From positions 1-14,187 of the forward strand of contig JAEETR010000167.1 in assembly GCA_016286595.1 (NCBI GenBank): 14,187 bases of DNA, in the 5' to 3' direction. The notes below the pieces were generated by a model. That model searched no databases. It was not told the DNA's origin and saw only the letters and a list, made by a program, of their open reading frames with translations. This DNA comes from Oscillospiraceae bacterium. Lineage in GTDB: Bacteria; Bacillota; Clostridia; Oscillospirales; Oscillospiraceae. Made by a program: the position numbers and the translations under genes. This document shows, piece by piece, positions 1-5,615 of the stretch. Within the stretch, counting starts at the first letter, position 1. Each line of letters opens with the position of its first letter.

Positions 1-55
1 ATCTGTCGCCCCGGAAATACTCCCGGGCCTCCTCAACGTTTGAAAATGCAGCCAT
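1..55 (-). CDS. N-terminus of a probable PaaI-family (hotdog) thioesterase, cut by the window edge
   Basis: Only the first 18 codons are inside the window. They begin at an ATG at 55-53 and stay open to base 2. The visible peptide has EEAREYFRGDR at residues 8-18, which resembles the N-terminal signature of small Firmicute PaaI-type acyl-CoA thioesterases (an acidic helix, then F-x-x-D-R before the catalytic hotdog domain). The start is supported by a GGAGAAAG Shine-Dalgarno at 71-64, 8 nt upstream, and by a near-consensus promoter at 103-131. The gene therefore appears to be transcribed alone or to lead its own unit. The catalytic region is not visible, so the family call rests on the N-terminal motif alone; that a coding start lies here is much surer than the product. 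Confidence 0.5.
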   Translation of the reverse strand, partial: MAAFSNVEEAREYFRGDR

Positions 56-102
56 TTGCTATGCTTTCTCCGTTCCGCGCCAAAGGCGCTGATATCGGTA
101 TC

Positions 103-131
103 ATTATAGCCTTTTTGTGCCGTTACATCAA
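103..131 (-). promoter_or_regulatory. Sigma-A-type promoter for the gene starting at 55
   Basis: On the minus strand a -35 TTGATG (131-126) and a perfect -10 TATAAT (108-103) are separated by exactly 17 nt. Transcription would start near 96, giving a leader of about 40 nt. That leader contains a small GCGCC-AAA-GGCGC hairpin (77-89) just upstream of the ribosome site. This is the best promoter match in the window. Confidence 0.8.
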
Positions 132-195
132 GCGCCGGGGGGCAATAGTCCACCCCGCCGGAGATTTTCCCCTATTTGCACAAAAATGAGGATAT

Positions 196-230
196 AAAAA
201 AGGCACAATGGCTATCCGGCCACTGTGCCC
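196..230 (-). terminator. Rho-independent terminator of the MgtC/SapB pair
   Basis: The arms at 219-229 and 202-212 form an 11-bp stem (GGCACAGTGGC against GCCATTGTGCC, one G-U wobble) with a 6-nt loop. Six T follow on the minus strand (201-196). The hairpin begins 16 nt after the stop codon of the 227-aa MgtC-like gene and separates it from the promoter at 103-131. Confidence 0.9.
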
Positions 231-245
231 TTTGCGTTTGTTCTG

Positions 246-929
246 TTACAGTTCCGCCGCGGAAACCACGCCGTCCAGCTCTTCAAGGCTGTCCGTCAGC
301 GCCTCCATATCCGCGCTGCCCCGGAGCATCACGTCCGCTCTGTACCGCAGGGTGCCGCCGTCGGGCGCCATGTCTATCTTCACGGAGGAGACGTGCATTT
401 TCTTGTCCCGGAATACGCCGTACGCCAGGTCAAGGGCGTTCTTGTCGCTGTAAAGTATACGCAGTCCCGTGCGGGGGCGCCGCTGTATCCTTCCGGCCAG
501 CTTAGTCAGCACCGCCTCAACGAAGAGGATCAGGGCCGTGCCTATTATGCCGCCCTCGTAGAAGCCGCTGCCTATGGCAAGGCCCACTATGCCGGTGACC
601 CACAGGCCGGCGGCGGTGGTGAGGCCCCTGATATCCAGATTTTTCGTCACGATTATGGTGCCCGCTCCGATAAAGCCCAGACCGCTGACCACCTGGGCGC
701 TGATGCGGGTGATGTCCGTGTTAATGCCCAGGCCGAAGTATATGTACAGCCCCGCCAGCGCGGCGGTGGCCGAGCCCAGGCACACCAGGATATGTGTGCG
801 GAAGCCGGCGGGACGGTTTTTCGCCGAGCGCTCCATGCCTATGACGAAGCCGCACAGGCAGGCGAAAAGCATCCTCACCACCACGGACAGCACGTTCATG
901 TCGCGGAGATTTCCGATAAGAGGTATCAT
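246..929 (-). CDS. MgtC/SapB family membrane protein (second of a tandem pair)
   Basis: This 227-aa inner-membrane protein has the full MgtC/SapB signature: G-M-E-R at 31-34 followed by A-G-F-R-T (41-45), then D-I-T-R-I-x-A-Q-V (72-80), SGLGFIGAG (82-90) and RGLTTAAGLW (101-110). Hydrophobic segments lie at about 14-31, 46-66, 80-94, 108-122 and 126-141. The last roughly 75 residues form a soluble ACT-like tail, as in long MgtC proteins. MgtC proteins in other bacteria are linked to low-magnesium or acid survival and to modulation of F-type ATP synthase; the role here is unknown. It starts 13 nt after the stop of the preceding paralogue, with a GGGGG-rich ribosome site, so the two are almost certainly co-transcribed. 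Family assignment is secure; physiological role is not. Confidence 0.93.
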   Translation of the reverse strand: MIPLIGNLRDMNVLSVVVRMLFACLCGFVIGMERSAKNRPAGFRTHILVCLGSATAALAGLYIYFGLGINTDITRISAQVVSGLGFIGAGTIIVTKNLDIRGLTTAAGLWVTGIVGLAIGSGFYEGGIIGTALILFVEAVLTKLAGRIQRRPRTGLRILYSDKNALDLAYGVFRDKKMHVSSVKIDMAPDGGTLRYRADVMLRGSADMEALTDSLEELDGVVSAAEL

Positions 930-942
930 CGTTTTTACCCCC

Positions 943-1671
943 TTACGCCATTATTTCCTGCACGCTGCTCACGCAGGGCAGTTCCGCCACCGATGAGAGC
1001 ATGACAAAGTGAGAGCGGTTTTCCCGGCTCAGGCGGGCGTCGAACAGGGCGGAGGGCTTCAGATCGCCCACGGCCTCGGCTCTCTCTATATCCACCTCGA
1101 AGAGCCTCGCGCCCAGGGACTCGATCACCTCCGACACGGCGGAAACGTCGTCAACGGACTCGAACTCCACGTAGATGGTGATGTTCAGCCCGTGCTGCTT
1201 GAAAACGTTCTTGGCCGGGGCCATCACGTGCAGCACCAGCATCACGAGGATGAGGGCCGCCAGCACGCCCACGTAAAACCCGGCGCCCACGGCTATGCCG
1301 ATGACCACCGCGGCGAAAAGGCCCGTGGCGGTGGTGAGTCCGCTGACCTGATAGTGGGCCACCTTGAAGATTATTCCGGCGCCGAGGAAGCCTATGCCGG
1401 AGATGGTCTGGGTGGGGATGCGGGTCACGTCCGTCTTCTCGCCGACGGCCTTCAGCATCTCTATCCAGGGCCCGTGGAGCATCTCGTACATGTAAAGGCC
1501 TATCATCATGCTCACGGCGCCGCCGATGCACACCAGGGTGTAGGTGCGAAGGCCCGTTCTGTCCCTTTTCGAGCGTCCGTAGCCTATGATGATGCCCGCC
1601 GCCGCCGCCAGCAGCAGCCGGAACGTGACGGAGACCAGATTGAACTGGGTGAGATATTCGTAAACCCTCAT
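943..1671 (-). CDS. MgtC/SapB family membrane protein with an altered ER motif (first of a tandem pair)
   Basis: This 242-aa paralogue of the next gene shares G-L-R-T (40-43), TDVTRIPTQT (80-89), SGIGFLGAG (91-99) and SGLTTATGLF (110-119), with four to five hydrophobic segments in the first 150 residues. A soluble tail of about 90 residues (155-242) looks ACT-like and contains a repeated pattern of valine-rich strands. The widely conserved Glu-Arg pair after the first helix reads Gly-Arg here (G32-R33, codon GGA), while the partner has E33-R34. It also has an insertion of about 10 residues between helices 2 and 3 (roughly 64-78). The ATG at 1671 is preceded by GAGGTG at a 7-nt spacing. It leads a two-gene unit from the promoter at 1706-1735. 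The short leader leaves no room for a magnesium riboswitch. Confidence 0.92.
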   Translation of the reverse strand: MRVYEYLTQFNLVSVTFRLLLAAAAGIIIGYGRSKRDRTGLRTYTLVCIGGAVSMMIGLYMYEMLHGPWIEMLKAVGEKTDVTRIPTQTISGIGFLGAGIIFKVAHYQVSGLTTATGLFAAVVIGIAVGAGFYVGVLAALILVMLVLHVMAPAKNVFKQHGLNITIYVEFESVDDVSAVSEVIESLGARLFEVDIERAEAVGDLKPSALFDARLSRENRSHFVMLSSVAELPCVSSVQEIMA

Positions 1672-1705
1672 ATTCGCTCACCTCGCAGCGGTTTTTCCGC
1701 CTTTT

Positions 1706-1735
1706 ATTTTACAACACCCCCGGCGGTATCCTCAA
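1706..1735 (-). promoter_or_regulatory. Predicted promoter of the MgtC/SapB pair
   Basis: On the minus strand TTGAGG (1735-1730) is followed after 18 nt by TAAAAT (1711-1706), which is preceded directly by TTG. Transcription would start around 1699, about 28 nt before the ATG at 1671. The match is good but not perfect (4/6 and 5/6). Confidence 0.6.
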
Positions 1736-1779
1736 GGGTATTTTGGCAAAAAATACGCCGTGCCGGGGAAACGTCCGGC

Positions 1780-1815
1780 ACACCCCCCGGCCCGCCGCAG
1801 CGGTCCGGGGGGTGT
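1780..1815 (-). terminator. Putative terminator hairpin after the GNAT gene
   Basis: A perfect 11-bp stem, ACACCCCCCGG (1815-1805 on the minus strand) with CCGGGGGGTGT (1790-1780), encloses a 14-nt loop that can itself pair in part. It starts only 4 nt after the stop codon at 1820. No T-run follows directly; the next thymine stretch (ATTTTTTGCC, about 1755-1745) lies beyond a second small stem (TGCCGG/CCGGCA, 1780-1761). Position and stability favour a transcript end, but the poor T-tract keeps confidence moderate. Confidence 0.5.
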
Positions 1816-1819
1816 CGCG

Positions 1820-2272
1820 TCAGCTTACGTGTCTGTAAAGGCGGGACAGACGGTCCTCGCCGTCGCCCTGAACCATGGTGAAAAACTCCCATCCATAGCG
1901 CTCGTAAAAACCGACGTGGTCGGTTACGAGATAGAGGGTGTCCACGCCCCGTTTCTTCATGTCCTCACACACGAATTTCAAAAGCGCGCCGGCTATGCCC
2001 CTGCCCCGGCGCTCCGGCTCGGTATATACCGCGCACACGTTGGGGGCAAGGTCGGTCCTGTCGTGGAAGTCGTTTTCGATGACTCCCATGCCGCCGACGA
2101 ACCTGCCGCCCTCCACGGCGGCGTACCACTGCGGCACCGTCTTCCCGGCAAGGCAGTCCTCCATGCTGTCAAGATACGCCTTTTCCGGCACGCTCCACTT
2201 CTCGTGGAACCAGCGGGCCATGGCCTCTTTCAGCTGCGGCGCGTCGACGAGGCGGATGATCTCGTAATCCAT
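1820..2272 (-). CDS. GNAT family N-acetyltransferase
   Basis: This 150-aa single-domain protein is of typical GNAT length. The acetyl-CoA pyrophosphate loop is R88-R89-G90-R91-G92-I93-A94, following the strand NVCAVYTEPE (78-87). The C-terminal signature GFYERYGWEF (121-130) is the usual GNAT beta-6/7 motif with its tyrosine. It would transfer an acetyl group from acetyl-CoA to an amine; the acceptor cannot be told from sequence. Its ATG lies 3 nt after the TGA of the upstream MoaF-like gene. No Shine-Dalgarno is visible (the upstream bases are ACTATATCTGACCG), so it probably depends on translational coupling. It is the last gene of a three-gene unit with two MoaF-like proteins. Confidence 0.92.
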   Translation of the reverse strand: MDYEIIRLVDAPQLKEAMARWFHEKWSVPEKAYLDSMEDCLAGKTVPQWYAAVEGGRFVGGMGVIENDFHDRTDLAPNVCAVYTEPERRGRGIAGALLKFVCEDMKKRGVDTLYLVTDHVGFYERYGWEFFTMVQGDGEDRLSRLYRHVS

Positions 2273-2275
2273 CGG

Positions 2276-3145
2276 TCAGATATAGTAGGGGCTGGGGGCG
2301 TCGTTGAGGGGGTCGTCGCTGTCCACGAAGCGGCCCTTGGCCGTCAGCAGGCCGAAATTGGCCCGGCCGTCGGGACCCACGCCGAAGGTGCGGCCCACGT
2401 CGTGGACGGTCTGCGTGTCGATGATGGCCAGCAGGTCGCCGCCGCCCTCGTTGGGGTCGACCCTGTTGCGGTTTGTCTCGATGAAGGTCATCAGGTACAG
2501 ATGGTCCCCCAGCTTCACGTATGAGCAGGGCTCCTCGAAGAATATGCTGCCCCAGCGCTCGGCCCTGTTCTCGGCCTCCCGCACCTGCTCCGGCGTCGCC
2601 CAATCGGGAAGAGGCCGCATCTCGTTGAGGGAGGAGCGGATGGTGTTGGCGTCGTGATATATGTGGGTGATGGTGACGGTGGTGGAGTACTCCCAGGCTA
2701 TCTTTTTGCCCGCCAGGTCGGCGGTGAAGTGATGGCGCTTCATGGGAAGGGGCCTGCCCTCCCGCTCTATGGCGCCGAACACGAAGGTGTGGGTCGCCAG
2801 CTTGGGACGGGCGGGGTGCAGACCGCCGGCGGTCCACAAAACGGTGGTCAGGTCGTTCTTTGTGTCGATGACGACCACCACGTTCACGGAGAAGCTCTCG
2901 TTGAAGGTCAGCATCCAGACCCACTCGTCGGCCCGCATGCACAGGTATTCGGCGCGGACGGGGGGATCGTTGTCGAGGGCCCACAGCACATGGTCCCGGT
3001 CCTCCACGGTCAGGGTGCGGCGCTCGCCGCTGTCCAGCACCAGACTGAAGGTCCTGCCCGCCAGCTCGTAGTTTCTAACGGCCACGTTCCTCTGAAGAGG
3101 CGTGTCGTCGGGTATCATGGGAAGGTCCCAGGTCTTCTCGCTCAT
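2276..3145 (-). CDS. MoaF-like two-domain protein, divergent paralogue C
   Basis: This 289-aa protein, soluble with no signal peptide, is the most divergent of three adjacent paralogues. An N-terminal calycin-like domain (about 28-125) starts L-A-G-R-T-F-S-L-V-L-D-S-G (28-40) and has the strand VVVIDTKN (90-97). A second domain (about 143-258) starts DLAGKKIAWEY (143-153), carries the MoaF-type H-I-Y (161-163) and ends with YVKLGDHLYLMTFIE (209-223) and a GGGDLLAIID strand (234-243). Unlike its paralogues it has a longer N-terminus and lacks the N-G turn after W-E-Y. MoaF proteins were named from molybdenum-cofactor operons, but the biochemical role is unclear and no such gene is nearby. The start at 3145 is supported by AAGGAGG (3159-3153) at a 7-nt spacing; this ribosome site overlaps the TAA of paralogue B, 12 nt upstream. 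Confidence 0.78.
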   Translation of the reverse strand: MSEKTWDLPMIPDDTPLQRNVAVRNYELAGRTFSLVLDSGERRTLTVEDRDHVLWALDNDPPVRAEYLCMRADEWVWMLTFNESFSVNVVVVIDTKNDLTTVLWTAGGLHPARPKLATHTFVFGAIEREGRPLPMKRHHFTADLAGKKIAWEYSTTVTITHIYHDANTIRSSLNEMRPLPDWATPEQVREAENRAERWGSIFFEEPCSYVKLGDHLYLMTFIETNRNRVDPNEGGGDLLAIIDTQTVHDVGRTFGVGPDGRANFGLLTAKGRFVDSDDPLNDAPSPYYI

Positions 3146-3157
3146 CTCACGTCCTCC

Positions 3158-4015
3158 TTATACCCGCCAAAGGCCCCTGCGCTCGGCGAACTTCTCATCG
3201 TCCTCCAGCTCGCCGTAGGCTCTGGAGAGGCCCCACATGGGTTCCATCTCCCTGTTGTGGGTGAACAGGCGGCACACGTCGGAGTGGGTGGCGGTGTTGA
3301 TGAGTATGACAAGATTTCCGCCGCCCCGGGTGGGGTTGAGACGGGTGACGTTGTTCTCCGTGAAGCAGATGAGGTACATGCCGTCCTTTATGCGCACGTA
3401 GTAGGAGGGCTCGTCGTACTTCATCTCCCGGGCCTCCTTGTCCTCGGCCTCCTGCCGTGCTCTGGCCTCGGGGCTCAGGTTCGGGTCGATCTTGCCTGAC
3501 TGCTGTATCTCAAAGCTGTAATAGTTTGCGTCGTAATATATGTGGGTATTGATGAAGCCGTTGGGATAATGCCAGGTGATCTTCTTGCCCACCAGGTCCA
3601 TGGTGAAGTTGTGGCGGACCATGGGCAGGTCCTCGAAGTCCCGCCTGATGGCGCCGAAGGTGACGGCCACGAGAGTCATCCTCGGGTTGAGGTTCTTCAC
3701 GTGCTGACGGGCTGCCACCCGGGTGACGAGCCAGTTTTTGAAGTCCAGCACGTAGGTGTCGCAGAAGCGCTCGGGGCCGCCGAAGCGCTCGAAGCTGACC
3801 ATGAAGGTGGTCTCGTCGGCGTCCAGCGCGCCGTAATGCTCCCAGCGCATGGGCTCTCCGTAAGCGCCGAACAGCAGCGTCTCACCGGTGAGGAAGCTCA
3901 TCACGAACTCCTGTCCGTCGTCCATCACCAGGCGCAGAGTTTTGCCCGCGAGGCTGTCGTTGAGCTTGCGCATGGTCTTGGATTCGCTCTCGAACTTGTA
4001 TTCCTTTTCCGCCAT
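3158..4015 (-). CDS. MoaF-like two-domain protein, paralogue B
   Basis: This 285-aa protein has two calycin-like domains. The N-domain (about 22-102) has LAGKTLRLVMDDG (22-34), GAYGEPMRWE (50-59) and DTYVLDFKN (86-94). The C-domain (about 140-252) has DLVGKKITWHYPNGF (140-154), H-I-Y-Y-D-A-N-Y-Y (158-166), DEPSYYVRIKDGMYLICF (201-218) and GGGNLVILIN (231-240). The LVGK-WHY-NG opening and HIY recall MoaF and, more distantly, phenolic acid decarboxylases, which share the fold. By eye it is well over half identical to paralogue A in the first 100 residues. An in-frame ATG exists at 4084, but the ATG at 4015 is preferred: AAAGGAA lies 9-10 nt upstream and the resulting MAEKEYKFES matches the start of paralogue A. 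It probably begins a unit with paralogue C and the GNAT gene. A TATACT -10-like element (4073-4068) has no convincing -35. Confidence 0.8.
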   Translation of the reverse strand: MAEKEYKFESESKTMRKLNDSLAGKTLRLVMDDGQEFVMSFLTGETLLFGAYGEPMRWEHYGALDADETTFMVSFERFGGPERFCDTYVLDFKNWLVTRVAARQHVKNLNPRMTLVAVTFGAIRRDFEDLPMVRHNFTMDLVGKKITWHYPNGFINTHIYYDANYYSFEIQQSGKIDPNLSPEARARQEAEDKEAREMKYDEPSYYVRIKDGMYLICFTENNVTRLNPTRGGGNLVILINTATHSDVCRLFTHNREMEPMWGLSRAYGELEDDEKFAERRGLWRV

Positions 4016-4045
4016 ATACGTAATTCCTTTCCGTTTTTTCGTTCC

Positions 4046-4073
4046 GCGGACGTCCGCCGCCCGCAGCAGTATA
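4046..4073 (-). promoter_or_regulatory. Weak -10 element followed by a 12-bp palindrome upstream of paralogue B
   Basis: TATACT (4073-4068, minus strand) could be a -10 box, but no matching -35 lies 16-18 nt upstream. About 10 nt downstream is a perfect 12-bp palindrome, GCGGACGTCCGC (4046-4057), where an operator or 5' hairpin could sit. A 12-bp palindrome is expected a few times by chance in a window this size, so this is only a candidate. Confidence 0.25.
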
Positions 4074-4105
4074 ATCACAGACAAATTGTAGTCCGGCGGG
4101 AAAGC

Positions 4106-4141
4106 AAAATCAAGGCATATTATTCAATATGCCTTGATTTT
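4106..4141 (-). terminator. Perfect 16-bp hairpin terminator between paralogues A and B
   Basis: AAAATCAAGGCATATT (4106-4121) and its exact complement (4126-4141) enclose the 4-nt loop ATTC. The stem starts 29 nt after the stop codon of paralogue A. It ends in T4 on the minus strand and in T5 on the plus strand, the A-stem-T layout of a bidirectional intrinsic terminator. No plus-strand gene needs it, so its working direction is taken as minus. It stands out as AT-rich within GC-rich surroundings. Confidence 0.75.
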
Positions 4142-4170
4142 TGAAAATTTGTCCCGATTTTTTGTGCGAA

Positions 4171-5034
4171 TTACGTACGGAAGGGGCTGGGCTCCCGGTC
4201 CTTATAGCCCTCGTCCTCCTCAAACTCGGCGTAGGCCTTGTACATGCCCCACTGGGGGACCTGACTGGCGGTGTGGGTGAAGGAGCGGCACACGTCGAAG
4301 CCCTCCTTCATATTGATGAGGATGACGAGATTGCTGCCTCCCTTCGCGGCGTTGAGGCGGTTGGTGTTGGACTCCACGAAGCTGATGAGATAGATGCCGT
4401 CCTTTATCTTTATATAGTCGGCGGGCTCGTCGAAGAACCAGGTCCTGTTCAGCGCCTCGTCCCGGCGGACGTCCTCCTTCTCGCTTTCGGACAGTCTCTC
4501 GTCGAGCCTGGGGTTTTCCTGTATCTCGAAGCGGTAGTAGTTGGCGTCGTAGTAGATATGCTTGTTTACGAAGCCGTTGGCGTAGTGCCAGGTGGCCGTC
4601 TTCCCCACCAGATCCATGGTGCGGCTGTGGCGCTTCATGGGCAGGTCCTCAAAGTCCCGCTTGATGGCGCCGAAGGTGACGGAATTGATCGTCATCCTGT
4701 CCCTGCCGGGGATGACGTGCTGTTTTGCGAAGATGCGGGTGACGAGAGAGTTCTCAAGGTCCAGCACGTAGGTGTCGCATATCCTCTCGGGCTGTCCGGT
4801 GCGCTCGTAGGTGACGAGATACGTCTGCTCGTCGGCCCGCAGGGCGGCGTACCGCTCCCAGCGCATGGGTTCGCCGTATGCCCCGACCAGCAGCGTCTCA
4901 CCGGTGAGGAAGGCCAGGACTATCTCCTGCCCGTCGTCCAGCACCAGGCGGAAGCTCTTTCCGGCCAGGGTGGCGTCCAGCTTTTTCATGTATTTGTCGG
5001 TGCTCTCGAATTTGTACTCCCGATTTCCGGCCAT
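4171..5034 (-). CDS. MoaF-like two-domain protein, paralogue A
   Basis: This 287-aa protein is a close relative of paralogue B. The N-domain (about 23-103) has LAGKSFRLVLDDG (23-35), GAYGEPMRWE (51-60) and DTYVLDLEN (87-95). The C-domain (about 141-253) has DLVGKTATWHYANGF (141-155), H-I-Y-Y-D-A-N-Y-Y (159-167), DEPADYIKIKDGIYLISF (202-219) and GGSNLVILIN (232-241). A charged, probably helical insert (about 172-197) separates HIY from the second half. There is no signal peptide or membrane segment, so it is cytoplasmic. The longer in-frame start at 5094 would overlap the nitroreductase stop; the ATG at 5034 is chosen because AAAGGAAG lies 9 nt upstream and the N-terminus then aligns with B. 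It follows the nitroreductase by 56 nt and ends at the hairpin 4106-4141. Function is unknown; the name is by fold and family only. Confidence 0.8.
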   Translation of the reverse strand: MAGNREYKFESTDKYMKKLDATLAGKSFRLVLDDGQEIVLAFLTGETLLVGAYGEPMRWERYAALRADEQTYLVTYERTGQPERICDTYVLDLENSLVTRIFAKQHVIPGRDRMTINSVTFGAIKRDFEDLPMKRHSRTMDLVGKTATWHYANGFVNKHIYYDANYYRFEIQENPRLDERLSESEKEDVRRDEALNRTWFFDEPADYIKIKDGIYLISFVESNTNRLNAAKGGSNLVILINMKEGFDVCRSFTHTASQVPQWGMYKAYAEFEEDEGYKDREPSPFRT

Positions 5035-5066
5035 GTCTCGATACTTCCTTTCACTTATCACATATA

Positions 5067-5086
5067 CGTCCCGCGGGGGCGGGACG
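5067..5086 (-). other. 8-bp GC hairpin between the nitroreductase and paralogue A
   Basis: CGTCCCGC (minus strand, 5086-5079) pairs perfectly with GCGGGACG (5074-5067) around a CCCC loop, starting 4 nt after the nitroreductase stop. No T-run follows (next bases TATATGTG), so it is more likely a partial attenuator or mRNA 3'-end stabiliser than a full terminator. This 56-nt gap is the largest in the stretch from 14187 to 4171. Confidence 0.4.
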
Positions 5087-5090
5087 GACA

Positions 5091-5615
5091 TCACACGCGG
5101 AACACCCTGCCCTCCCTGCGGGCGGGGATATTGGTGTTTATGACCTTGGGATAGCCCAGGACGAGGTTGGCGATGCCCTCGTACTCTCCCTCCATGCCGG
5201 CGGCTCTGAGGATGGCTTTGCCCTCCTCGTCGTCAAAGACCTCTCTGGCACGGTGTATCCAGCAGTTCCCCACCCCCAGGGAGTGGGCGGCCAGCATCAT
5301 GTTGCCCATGACGAGGGAGCCGTCGTAAACCCTCGTGCCGTAGCTCTTCTCCACCAGCACCACCAGCACCACGGGGGCGCCGTAGAAGGGGTCGGGGCGC
5401 TTCTGCGCGTCGTACCTGGAGTTGAGGGCGGATATCCTGTCCCGGACGGTCTTGTCGGTGACGGCCAGTATCTTCGGGCACTGGGTGCCCATGGCGCTGG
5501 CGGCGTAAAGTCCCGCCTCGATTATCTGGTCGACGAGCTCCTGAGGGACGGGGATATCCGGGTCGTACTTCTTGCAGGAGCGGCGGGTGATGATGTTTCT
5601 TATTACCTCGTTCAT
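5091..5615 (-). CDS. Nitroreductase family FMN-dependent oxidoreductase
   Basis: This 174-aa protein has the usual short length of the Firmicute nitroreductase family. The N-terminal R11-R12-S13-x-K15 binds FMN phosphate in this family. Also present are ASAMGTQ (39-45), the hydrophobic strand PVVLVVLVEK (81-90), the GNMMLAAHSLGVGNCWIH helix-turn (104-121) and the late GYP (154-156). Members reduce nitro-aromatics, flavins, quinones or enoate-like substrates with NAD(P)H; the natural substrate is not readable. Its ATG overlaps the stop of the preceding 247-aa gene in an ATGA (5612-5615), with GGGAGG inside the end of that gene, indicating translational coupling. Confidence 0.92.
   Translation of the reverse strand: MNEVIRNIITRRSCKKYDPDIPVPQELVDQIIEAGLYAASAMGTQCPKILAVTDKTVRDRISALNSRYDAQKRPDPFYGAPVVLVVLVEKSYGTRVYDGSLVMGNMMLAAHSLGVGNCWIHRAREVFDDEEGKAILRAAGMEGEYEGIANLVLGYPKVINTNIPARREGRVFRV

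Noticed and set aside
225..1004. Plus-strand open frames of up to 290 aa opposite the MgtC pair
   Set aside because: These are shadow frames of genuine MgtC/SapB genes and cross the well-formed terminator at 196-230. No ribosome site or recognisable motif.
1672..1819. Magnesium riboswitch (M-box) upstream of the MgtC pair
   Set aside because: The gap is only 148 nt and includes the GNAT terminator and the promoter, leaving about 28 nt of leader; no M-box-like structure fits.
4016..4084. Longer N-terminus for paralogue B starting at 4084
   Set aside because: The extension is not shared with paralogue A, lacks a ribosome site and crosses the leader region. The ATG at 4015 has AAAGGAA in place.
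2276..5034. The MoaF-like triplet as a defence or toxin-antitoxin system
   Set aside because: No nuclease, kinase, pore or DNA-binding partner is present, base composition matches the neighbours and there are no mobile-element marks.
2276..5034. Recent DNA-level tandem duplication
   Set aside because: The protein similarity is clear, but I did not see long identical nucleotide stretches between copies, so the duplication looks old.
4141..5154. A 337-aa plus-strand open frame opposite paralogue A
   Set aside because: Antisense to a MoaF-like gene with conserved paralogues and a good ribosome site; the predicted peptide has no family features.
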